Source: Solirubrobacterales bacterium
Lineage (GTDB): Bacteria > Actinomycetota > Thermoleophilia > Solirubrobacterales > Solirubrobacteraceae
Direction: 5' to 3'
Assembly (NCBI GenBank): GCA_025964075.1
Contig: JAOPZQ010000278.1
Coordinates: forward strand, 1-6,818
Length of the DNA stretch: 6,818 nt
Positions 1 to 6,482 of this stretch are shown piece after piece. Made by a program: the position numbers and the translations under genes. The notes under the pieces were generated by a model that was given only the letters and a program-made list of their open reading frames with translations, made no database searches and had not been told where the DNA came from. How positions within the stretch are numbered: the first letter of the stretch is position 1; every line of letters starts with the position of its first letter.

Positions 1-1
1 G

Positions 2-373
2 GCGCCGCTGTGGCGCTCGGCGCTCCGGGTCGCGCCGGCGCCCGGAGCGGCCCGCGGCGGGCCTCCGGACGACCACGCGCTCGAGCCGCTCGTCGACGTC
101 CACGCGTTCACCCCCGACGAGCTCGCCGATCATTCCCGGCGCGCCGGGTTCGTGCAGGTGCGGGTGCGAGGGGAGGAGCTCCTCGCGAACTGGTTCGGCT
201 GGGCGAACCGTACGCTCGAGGCGAGTGCGGACCCGGCCACCATCCCCTGGCTGTGGACCCAGTACGCCTACCGCGGCTACCTCCTGCTCCAGCGCGTGGA
301 CGAGCAGCTGCTCGAGTCGCGACTCCCCCCGGCCGTCTTCTACAACCTGATGGTCGCGGGGATGAAGGACTAG
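2..373 (+). CDS. Class I SAM-dependent methyltransferase, C-terminal part (5' end outside window)
   Basis: The frame is open from the left edge to the TAG at 371-373, giving about 123 residues. The readable tail contains DVHAFTPDELADHSRRAGF, then VRVRGEELLANWFGW, then a helical stretch (WLWTQYAYRGYLLLQRVDEQLLE) and a terminal PAVFYNLMVAG. The first part has the look of the last strands of a Rossmann-type methyltransferase ('F-T-P-x-E-L ... A-G-F ... V-x-V-x-G-E'), and the tryptophan-rich segment with the aromatic helix is, from memory, typical of a group of actinobacterial methyltransferases annotated only at family level. The SAM-binding glycine motif would lie upstream and cannot be seen, so the substrate is unknown. 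The gene ends 32 bp before treZ on the same strand, so read-through into the tre operon is possible, but no functional link to trehalose is evident. The family call rests on the C-terminal pattern only. Confidence 0.6.
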   Translation, partial: APLWRSALRVAPAPGAARGGPPDDHALEPLVDVHAFTPDELADHSRRAGFVQVRVRGEELLANWFGWANRTLEASADPATIPWLWTQYAYRGYLLLQRVDEQLLESRLPPAVFYNLMVAGMKD

Positions 374-387
374 CGAGCCCCTCCGCC

Positions 388-393
388 GGGAAG
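388..393 (+). promoter_or_regulatory. Weak candidate ribosome binding site for treZ
   Basis: GGGAAG ends 12 nt before the GTG at 406. It is only a partial anti-Shine-Dalgarno match and its spacing is long, but it is the best purine run in the 32-bp gap after the methyltransferase stop and supports the GTG start over starts further upstream. No convincing promoter is visible in this gap, so treZ may be read from a promoter inside or upstream of the methyltransferase gene. Confidence 0.35.
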
Positions 394-405
394 ATTCGCA
401 CGCCT

Positions 406-2118
406 GTGACCCTCCCCTTTCCGTGGCAGGCGCCGCTGGGCGCCCGCCCTCAGCCCGACGGCACGACGGAGTTCCGCGTCTGGGCGCCCCGAGCGACGCG
501 CGTGGCCGTGCGCCTCGGCGCCTCCGACCACGAGCTCGCCGACGAGGGCTTCGGCGTCCACGCCGCCCGTCTGCCCGCCGGCCCCGGCGACCGCTACGAG
601 ATCGTCCTCGACGGCACCGCGTGGCCCGACCCGGCCTCGCGCCACCAGCCCGAGGGCCTGCGGGGCCCGAGCGCCGTGGTCGAGCCCGGCGCCTTCCCCT
701 GGACGGACCAGGGCTGGCGCGGCGTTCCGCTCCCGGAGGTCGTGCTCTACGAGCTGCACGTGGGGACGTTCACGGAGGAGGGCACGTTCGACGCCGTCAT
801 CCCCCACCTCGCCGGGCTCCGCGCCCTCGGCGTCACGGCGATCGAGCTGCTGCCCGTGGCGGACTTCCCGGGCATGCGCGGCTGGGGCTACGACGGCGTC
901 TACCTGTCCGCCGCGCACCGGGCGTACGGCGGCCCCGAGGGGCTGATGCGCCTCGTGAACGCGGCCCACGGGGAAGGTCTCGCCGTGATCCTCGACGTCG
1001 TCTACAACCACGTCGGCGCCTCCGGGCAGCAGGCGCTCGAGGCGTTCGGGCCCTACTTCACCGACCGGTACTCGACGTTCTGGGGCGACGCGCTGAACTA
1101 CGACGACGCCGACTGCGACCCGGTCCGCGAGTGGGTCGTGCAGAGCGCCGAGGGCTGGGTGGGCGACTTCCACCTCGACGGCCTGCGGCTCGACGCGATC
1201 CACGCGATCTACGACTTCTCCGCGCGCCACGTGCTCGCGGAGCTGGGCGAGCGCGTGCGCGCGGCCCGAGCGGGCGCGCTCGTCATCGCCGAGAGCGGGC
1301 TGAACGACCCGAAGGTGATGCGCCCGGTCGAGATCGGCGGCCTCGGACTCGACGGCAACTGGGCCGACGACTTCCACCACGCGCTGCGCGTGCTCCTCAC
1401 CGGCGAGGGCGACGGCTACTACGCCGAGTTCGGCGAGGTCGGCCAGCTGGCGAAGGCGTTCCGGCGCCCGTTCGTCCACGACGGCACGTGGTCCGCGTCG
1501 CGGCGCCGGATCTTCGGCGCGCCGGCGTTCGACCGTCCCCCCGAGCAGTTCGTCGTCTTCGACCAGAACCACGACCAGGTCGGCAACCGCGCGTTCGGAG
1601 ACCGGCTCGCGCCCAAGCTCCTTCGCCTGGCTGCGTTCTGCACGCTCCTCTCCCCGTTCACGCCGCTGCTGTTCATGGGCGAGGAGTACGGCGAGCCGGC
1701 GCCGTTCCAGTTCTTCTCCGACCACATCGACGTCGAGATCGCGGACGCCACCCGCGAGGGGCGCCGCCGCGAGTTCGCGTCGTTCGCCGCGTTCGGCGAG
1801 GACGTGCCCGACCCGCAGGACCCGGAGACGTTCCGTCGCTCGAAGCTGACGCGGCGGGAGGTGCCGGGGCTGCGCGAGCTGTACACGCGGCTCCTCGGCC
1901 TCAGGCGCGAGCTCGCCGGCGAGGCGATCGCCGAGCACGACGAGGAGGCGCGCTGGCTCGTCGTCCGCCGCGGCGAGCACATGCTCGCATGCAACTTCGC
2001 CGCCGAGGCGCGGGACGTCCCGGTCGCGGCGGGGGAGGTCGTGCTCGCCACGGAGACGGCCTCCCTGACGGACCGGGCCGTGCGCCTACCGCGACTTGCG
2101 GGAGCATTGCTCCGATGA
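406..2118 (+). CDS. treZ: Malto-oligosyltrehalose trehalohydrolase (TreZ, GH13)
   Basis: TreZ hydrolyses the alpha-1,4 bond next to the trehalose end of maltooligosyltrehalose, releasing free trehalose in the cytoplasm. The protein is 570 residues, normal for the family. An N-terminal beta-sandwich (FRVWAP near residue 22) precedes a GH13 barrel. Region I is DVVYNH (D197-H202), region II GLRLDAIHAI with nucleophile D263, region III IAES with acid/base E296, and region IV NHDQVGNRA with transition-state stabiliser D390. LLFMGEEYGEPAPFQFF (from about 421) and DVPDPQDPETFRRSKL are TreZ hallmarks that separate it from glycogen branching enzyme. The GTG start at 406 is chosen because it lies just after the upstream stop and shortly before the family's conserved start of homology; the open frame upstream overlaps the methyltransferase gene. 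A weak GGGAAG lies at 388-393. The last codons overlap treX as ATGA. Catalytic roles follow the family; I see no defect. Confidence 0.95.
   Translation: MTLPFPWQAPLGARPQPDGTTEFRVWAPRATRVAVRLGASDHELADEGFGVHAARLPAGPGDRYEIVLDGTAWPDPASRHQPEGLRGPSAVVEPGAFPWTDQGWRGVPLPEVVLYELHVGTFTEEGTFDAVIPHLAGLRALGVTAIELLPVADFPGMRGWGYDGVYLSAAHRAYGGPEGLMRLVNAAHGEGLAVILDVVYNHVGASGQQALEAFGPYFTDRYSTFWGDALNYDDADCDPVREWVVQSAEGWVGDFHLDGLRLDAIHAIYDFSARHVLAELGERVRAARAGALVIAESGLNDPKVMRPVEIGGLGLDGNWADDFHHALRVLLTGEGDGYYAEFGEVGQLAKAFRRPFVHDGTWSASRRRIFGAPAFDRPPEQFVVFDQNHDQVGNRAFGDRLAPKLLRLAAFCTLLSPFTPLLFMGEEYGEPAPFQFFSDHIDVEIADATREGRRREFASFAAFGEDVPDPQDPETFRRSKLTRREVPGLRELYTRLLGLRRELAGEAIAEHDEEARWLVVRRGEHMLACNFAAEARDVPVAAGEVVLATETASLTDRAVRLPRLAGALLR
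2100..2104 (+). promoter_or_regulatory. Candidate ribosome binding site for treX, inside treZ
   Basis: GGGAG lies 10 nt before the treX ATG at 2115, within the last codons of treZ. Together with the ATGA overlap it supports this start and suggests coupled or re-initiating translation. Confidence 0.45.
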
Positions 2119-4232
2119 CCGAGGTCTGGCCCGGCAACCCCTTCCCGCTCGGCGCCGTGTGGGACGGACGGGGGACGAACTTCTCGCTGTTCTCGGAGAA
2201 CGCCGAGGGCGTCGAGCTCTGCCTGTTCGACTCCGATCACGAGGAGACCCGCATCGACGTCACCGGATGCACCGCCCACAACTGGCACTGCTACGTGCCC
2301 GGCGTCGGCCCCGGCCAGCGCTACGGCTACCGCGTCCACGGTGCGTACGACCCCAGCTCGGGACACCGGTTCAACCCCCACAAGCTGCTGATCGACCCGT
2401 ACGCGAAGGCCATCGACGGGCCGGTCCGCTGGGATCGCGCGAACGTCCTCCCCTACGTGCCGACAGGGGAGGACGACGCCGACCTCGAGCTCGACGACGA
2501 GAACTCGGCGCCGGCGATGCCGAAGTCGGTCGTCGTCGACCAGTCCTTCGACTGGGGAGGCGACCGCCGGCCGCGCATCCCGTGGGCGGACACGGTCATC
2601 TACGAGACGCACGTCAAGGGGTTCACGGCGCGCCACCCCGACGTGCGCGAGGACCTCCGGGGCACCTACGGCGGCCTCGCGTCCGAGCCGGCGCTCGACT
2701 ACCTCGAGCAGCTCGGGATCACGGCGGTCGAGCTGCTGCCCGTCCACCACATCGCCGACGAGCACTTCCTCGTCGAGAAGGGACTGACGAACTACTGGGG
2801 CTACTCGTCGATCGGCTACCTCGCGCCGCACGCGCTCTACAGCGCTACGGGGCATCTCGGCGAGCAGCTGCGCGAGTTCAAGGGCATGGTCAAGGCCCTG
2901 CACAGCCGCGGGATCGAGGTCATCCTCGACGTCGTCTACAACCACACCGCCGAGGGCAACCACCTCGGCCCGATGCTCGCGTTCAAGGGCGTCGACAACC
3001 AGAGCTACTACCGGCTCGTCCCCGACGACCCGCGCTTCTACATGGACTTCACGGGGACGGGCAACTCGCTGAACCCCGTCCACCCGAGCGTCCTGCGCCT
3101 GATCATGGACTCGCTGCGCTACTTCGTCAGCGAATGCCGCGTCGACGGGTTCCGCTTCGACCTCGCGAGCGCGCTCGCCCGCGAGCTCTACGACGTCAAC
3201 CGGCTCTCGGCCTTCTTCGACATCATCCACCAGGACCCCGTCCTCTCCCAGGTGAAGCTGATCGCCGAGCCCTGGGACGTCGGCGAGGGCGGCTACCAGG
3301 TCGGCAACTTCCCGGTCCTGTGGAGCGAGTGGAACGGGATCTACCGCGACTCCGTGCGGGACATGTGGCGCGGGGAGGCGCGGGCCGCCGACTTCGCCTC
3401 GCGGTTCACCGGCTCGGCCGACCTCTACGGCGACGACGGCCGCGCGCCGATGGCGTCGATCAACTTCGTCACCGCGCACGACGGGTTCACGCTCACCGAC
3501 CTCGTCTCCTACAACGAGAAGCACAACGAGGCGAACCTCGAGGACAACCGCGACGGCACCGACGACAACCGCTCGTGGAACTGCGGCGTCGAGGGGCCGA
3601 CCGACGACCCGGACGTCCTCGCGCTCCGGGGGCGTCAGCGGCGCAACTTCCTCACGACGCTGCTGCTCTCCCAGGGCGTGCCGATGCTCCTCGGCGGCGA
3701 CGAGATCGGCCGCACGCAGGGCGGCAACAACAACGCCTGGTGCCAGGACAACGAGATCTCCTGGTACGACTGGCGCGCGGCGGACGCCGAGCTCCTCTCG
3801 TTCACCCGCCGGCTGATCGGCCTGCGCCGCCGGCACCCGATCTTCCGCCGCCGCTCGTTCCTCACCGGCGAGGAACGCCAGGAGTCGGGCCTGCCGGACG
3901 TGTGGTGGTTCTCGCCCGAGGGCCGCCGCATGACGAAGCGCGACTGGGAGCGCGGCGACGGCCACACGCTGGGCGTGTTCCTGAACGGCGAGGAGATCCC
4001 GGACCTCACCGAGCGCGGGGAGCGGGTGCGCGACGACTCGTTCCTCCTGCTCTTCGACGCCGGTCCCGAGGACGTCACGTTCACGCTGCCCACCGCCGCC
4101 TTCGGCGACGCCTGGGAGCTCGAGCTCTCGACCGCCGACGCCGGCGCCGCCCCCGGGTCGGTTCGGTGGGAGGCACGGAGCGAGGTCACCGTCATGTCGC
4201 GGTCGCTCGTCCTGCTGCGCCGGGTCGAATGA
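2115..4232 (+). CDS. treX: Glycogen debranching enzyme, isoamylase type (TreX/GlgX, GH13)
   Basis: This enzyme cleaves alpha-1,6 branches of glycogen to give linear maltooligosaccharides, the substrate of TreY. It is 705 residues, the usual length. An N-terminal CBM48-like domain (PLGAVWDGRGTNFSLFSENA, from about residue 11) is followed by a GH13 barrel. Region I is DVVYNHTAEG (D272-H277), region II DGFRFDLAS with nucleophile D349, region III IAEPWD with acid/base E385, and region IV FVTAHDGFTL with D456. The debranching-enzyme signature GGDEIGRTQGGNNNAWCQDN starts near 527. A C-terminal beta-domain ends in SRSLVLLRR. The start ATG overlaps the treZ stop, and its own stop overlaps the treY start, both as ATGA. 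The symbol treX is preferred over glgX because the gene sits between treZ and treY; the sequence alone does not separate a trehalose-dedicated from a general glycogen debranching role, and it may also hold the cell's glycogen-breakdown function. Confidence 0.94.
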   Translation: MTEVWPGNPFPLGAVWDGRGTNFSLFSENAEGVELCLFDSDHEETRIDVTGCTAHNWHCYVPGVGPGQRYGYRVHGAYDPSSGHRFNPHKLLIDPYAKAIDGPVRWDRANVLPYVPTGEDDADLELDDENSAPAMPKSVVVDQSFDWGGDRRPRIPWADTVIYETHVKGFTARHPDVREDLRGTYGGLASEPALDYLEQLGITAVELLPVHHIADEHFLVEKGLTNYWGYSSIGYLAPHALYSATGHLGEQLREFKGMVKALHSRGIEVILDVVYNHTAEGNHLGPMLAFKGVDNQSYYRLVPDDPRFYMDFTGTGNSLNPVHPSVLRLIMDSLRYFVSECRVDGFRFDLASALARELYDVNRLSAFFDIIHQDPVLSQVKLIAEPWDVGEGGYQVGNFPVLWSEWNGIYRDSVRDMWRGEARAADFASRFTGSADLYGDDGRAPMASINFVTAHDGFTLTDLVSYNEKHNEANLEDNRDGTDDNRSWNCGVEGPTDDPDVLALRGRQRRNFLTTLLLSQGVPMLLGGDEIGRTQGGNNNAWCQDNEISWYDWRAADAELLSFTRRLIGLRRRHPIFRRRSFLTGEERQESGLPDVWWFSPEGRRMTKRDWERGDGHTLGVFLNGEEIPDLTERGERVRDDSFLLLFDAGPEDVTFTLPTAAFGDAWELELSTADAGAAPGSVRWEARSEVTVMSRSLVLLRRVE

Positions 4233-6238
4233 ACGCGACCTACCGGCTCCAGCTCGGCCCGCACCTCGACCTCGCGGGCGCGCGGGCGCTCGTCCCGTAC
4301 CTGCGCGACCTCGGCGTCTCGCGGCTCTACCTCTCGCCGGTGATGCAGGCGCGCGCCGGGTCGACGCACGGCTACGACGTCGTCGACCCGACGACCGTGT
4401 CCGAGGACCTCGGGGGCGAGGCCGCCCTGCGCGAGCTGGCCGAGGAGGGGCTGCCGATCCTCCTCGACTGGGTCCCCAACCACATGGCGGCGACCGACGA
4501 CAACCGCTTCTGGCGCGACCCCGAGCTGCGCGAACGGTTCTTCGACCTCGACCGCCGGACCGGACGCCACCGGCGGTTCTTCGACATCGACGACCTCGCC
4601 GGGGTGCGCCAGGAGGACCCGGAGGTGTTCGCCGAGACCCATCGAACCGTGCTGCGGCTCGTGCGCCAGGGGGTCGTCGACGGCTTGAGGATCGACCACC
4701 CGGACGGGCTCGCCGACCCCGCCGGCTACCTGCGCCGGCTGCGCCAGGGCGGAGCCAGGCGCGTGTGGGTGGAGAAGATCCTCGAGCGCGGCGAGGAGCT
4801 GCGCGACTGGCCGGTCCAGGGCACGGTGGGCTACGAGTTCCTGAACGACGCGGCGGGCGTGTTCGTCGACCCGGCGGGCGAGCGCGATCTCACCGATCTG
4901 TGGGTGGAGCTGAGCGGCGACGCGCGGCCGTTCGCCGAGTGGGCCGCGGAGGGCAAGCACGAGCAGGCGGCGGGCACGTTCGCGTGGGAGCTCGAGCGCC
5001 TGCGGTCAGAGCTCGACCGCGACGACCTGACCGACGCCGTCGCCTCGCTGCCGGTCTACCGGAGCTACGCGGAGCCGTGGTCGGGGCTCGTGGAGGACGC
5101 CGACCGGGCGGCGGTAGCCGGCCTTCCCGCCGATCTGCGGCGGATCCTCCTGCTCGAGGAGCCGGGGCACGACTCGTTCGTGACCCGCTTTCAGCAGACG
5201 ACGCCGCCGGTGATGGCCAAGGGCGTCGAGGACACGGCGTTCTACCGCTACCTGCGGCTGCTCGCGCTGAACGAGGTCGGCGGAGATCCGGGCCGGTTCG
5301 GCCTGTCGGTGGAGGGGTTCCATACGGCGTGCGCCGGGCGCGCGGCGCGGTTCCCCCGCGGCCTGCTCGCCTCGCAGACGCATGACACGAAGCGCTCCGG
5401 CGACGTCCGCGCCCGTCTCGGCGCGCTCTCGGGAATGGCGGCGGACTGGCGCGCCGCGGTCGCCGACTGGCGGCGCCTGGCCGAGCCGCTTCGCGCCCGC
5501 GGCGCGCCGGACGCGGTCGAGGAGTACCTGATCTTCCAGACCCTCGTCGGCGCCTGGCCGCTCGAGGCCGACCGGCTGACGGGCTACCTCGAGAAGGCGC
5601 TCCGGGAGGCCAAGCGGCACACGAACTGGCTCGACCAGGACCGGGACTACGAGGGTCGCGTCCTCGGCTTCGCCCGCGCGCTCTACGACCACGAGGCGTT
5701 CCGCGCCAGCTTCGACCCCTTCGCGGCGCGCGTGGCGGCGGCGGGGGAGCGCGCGGCGCTCGGTCAGCTCGCGCTGAAGCTGACCTCCCCGGGAGTCCCC
5801 GACATCTACCAGGGCGACGAGCTCACGTCGCTGGCGCTCGTCGATCCCGACAACCGCCGCCCGGTGGACTGGGACGCGCGCCGAGCCGCGCTCGCCGACG
5901 TGCGCGGCGGCTCCGGGCCCCTGACCGGCGACGTTCTCAAGCTCGCGACGATCGTGCGGCTGCTCGAGCTCCGGGGCCGGCGCCCCGATCCCTTCGCGGG
6001 CGCCTACGCGCCGGTGGACGCCGGGCCGGACTGCGTCGCCTACCTCCGCGGCGCCGCCGAGGTGCTCGTCGTCGTGCCCCTCCGGGGGGGCCGATGGTCG
6101 CTCGAGCTCCCGAGGGAGGCGGCGGGCGTCTGGCGCGACGTGCTCACGGGGGTCCAGCGACGCCTCGGGGCGGGCGCTTCGGGCGTCGAGGGGCTGCTCG
6201 AGGACCCCTGGCCGTTCGCCGTGCTCGAGCGCGCGTAG
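4229..6238 (+). CDS. treY: Malto-oligosyltrehalose synthase (TreY, GH13), compact form
   Basis: TreY isomerises the reducing-end alpha-1,4 bond of a maltooligosaccharide to alpha,alpha-1,1, making maltooligosyltrehalose for TreZ. The start ATG gives MNATYRLQLGPHLDL, the normal TreY beginning (TYRLQL ... YLSPVMQARAGSTHGYDVVDP). Region I is DWVPNH (D80-H85), region II GLRIDHPDGL with nucleophile D156, region III VWVEKIL with acid/base E182, and region IV HDTKRS with D386. Further family marks are PPVMAKGVEDTAFYRYLRL and SPGVPDIYQGDEL (520-532). At 669 residues it is shorter than well-known TreY proteins (about 700 to 770 or more), mainly because only 76 residues separate D80 from D156. Region IV reads KRSGD where KRSED is usual. 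There is no clear ribosome binding site; the ATGA overlap with treX implies translational coupling. The C-terminus (WPFAVLERA) looks complete, so this is not a truncated gene. Confidence 0.94.
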   Translation: MNATYRLQLGPHLDLAGARALVPYLRDLGVSRLYLSPVMQARAGSTHGYDVVDPTTVSEDLGGEAALRELAEEGLPILLDWVPNHMAATDDNRFWRDPELRERFFDLDRRTGRHRRFFDIDDLAGVRQEDPEVFAETHRTVLRLVRQGVVDGLRIDHPDGLADPAGYLRRLRQGGARRVWVEKILERGEELRDWPVQGTVGYEFLNDAAGVFVDPAGERDLTDLWVELSGDARPFAEWAAEGKHEQAAGTFAWELERLRSELDRDDLTDAVASLPVYRSYAEPWSGLVEDADRAAVAGLPADLRRILLLEEPGHDSFVTRFQQTTPPVMAKGVEDTAFYRYLRLLALNEVGGDPGRFGLSVEGFHTACAGRAARFPRGLLASQTHDTKRSGDVRARLGALSGMAADWRAAVADWRRLAEPLRARGAPDAVEEYLIFQTLVGAWPLEADRLTGYLEKALREAKRHTNWLDQDRDYEGRVLGFARALYDHEAFRASFDPFAARVAAAGERAALGQLALKLTSPGVPDIYQGDELTSLALVDPDNRRPVDWDARRAALADVRGGSGPLTGDVLKLATIVRLLELRGRRPDPFAGAYAPVDAGPDCVAYLRGAAEVLVVVPLRGGRWSLELPREAAGVWRDVLTGVQRRLGAGASGVEGLLEDPWPFAVLERA

Positions 6239-6309
6239 CGGCTCGGCGAGCGGCCCATGGTCGCGCGGAAGTCGTTGATGAAGTGCGCCTGGTCGCTGTA
6301 GCCGAGCCG
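6229..6309 (-). pseudogene. Remnant of an AraC-family regulator (end of the DNA-binding domain only)
   Basis: On the minus strand, about 27 codons read RLGYSDQAHF, then INDFRAT, then MGRSPSRYAR. This fits the second helix-turn-helix of AraC/XylS regulators, including the end of the family signature (G-Y-x5-F-x3-F-x4-G-x-S-P). Nothing resembling the rest of such a protein is found on either side in any minus frame: upstream the frame runs into an inverted repeat (6326-6372), and downstream it passes into the antisense of treY with no stop until about 6040. The tyrosine codon at 6235-6237 overlaps the treY stop. I infer the tail of a formerly convergent regulator gene, most of it deleted. Chance resemblance is unlikely given the run of matching positions, but the piece is short. 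It is not expected to make a functional protein. Confidence 0.6.
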
Positions 6310-6325
6310 CGGCGGCTTTCGACGG

Positions 6326-6372
6326 TCGAGTGGTTCGCGAGTGACCGTATAGGTCACCTACGAACCACTCGA
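6326..6372. repeat. 47-nt nested inverted repeat in the treY-glxA intergenic region
   Basis: The outer arms TCGAGTGGTTCG (6326-6337) and CGAACCACTCGA (6361-6372) are perfect 12-bp complements. Inside them GTGACC (6341-6346) and GGTCAC (6352-6357) are a perfect 6-bp pair around the loop GTATA; the two stems are separated by a 3x3 internal mismatch (CGA/CTA). Only 26 of 47 bases are G or C, clearly below the surroundings. It could form a long hairpin in RNA or single-stranded DNA, acting as an intrinsic terminator for the tre operon (no T-run follows, as is common in high-GC bacteria), or the inner dyad could be a repressor operator. It could also be a dispersed palindromic element, since it sits beside a broken regulator gene. 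The structure is seen directly; the role is open. Confidence 0.85.
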
Positions 6373-6444
6373 TGGCCGCGGCGCGGCCGAACCCGCCCCT
6401 CGTGGCCGTCGTTCGTCGTGGCAGGATCTGTGGGAGATTCGTCC

Positions 6445-6473
6445 TTGCGGACAAGAGCCGCGAGCCCGATGAT
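6445..6473 (+). promoter_or_regulatory. Candidate promoter for the GlxA-like gene
   Basis: TTGCGG (6445-6450) and GATGAT (6468-6473) resemble -35 and -10 boxes of the main vegetative sigma factor (4 of 6 matches each) with the ideal 17-bp spacer. Transcription would begin near 6480-6483, at or next to the ATG at 6483. No ribosome binding site is seen before that ATG, so a leaderless message is a consistent reading. The match is by eye and such boxes arise by chance. Confidence 0.35.
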
Positions 6474-6482
6474 GGCCACGTC

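Noticed and set aside
370..1980. A 536-codon minus-strand open frame opposite treZ
   Set aside because: Shadow of treZ with no domain-like pattern; high GC removes stop codons from several frames.
423..2114. Long open frame upstream of and in phase with treX, suggesting a larger fusion protein
   Set aside because: The upstream part is arginine/proline/alanine-rich shadow sequence out of frame with treZ. TreX homology begins right at the ATG at 2115. The same applies to the open frame before treY from 2096.
1419..3965. An 848-codon open frame on the minus strand across treZ and treX
   Set aside because: It is antisense to two well-supported GH13 genes, has the V/E/R/A-rich composition of a high-GC shadow frame, and shows no recognisable domain.
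6226..6245. Small hairpin CGAGC...GCTCG over the treY stop as a terminator
   Set aside because: Only a 5-bp stem with a 10-nt loop, which occurs often by chance in DNA this GC-rich; the palindrome at 6326-6372 is a far better candidate.
6326..6372. tRNA or integron attC site, because of the GGTTCG/CGAACC arms
   Set aside because: GGTTCG recalls a tRNA T-loop, but no acceptor, D or anticodon arms fit. The arm polarity does not match the RYYYAAC...GTTRRRY layout of attC.
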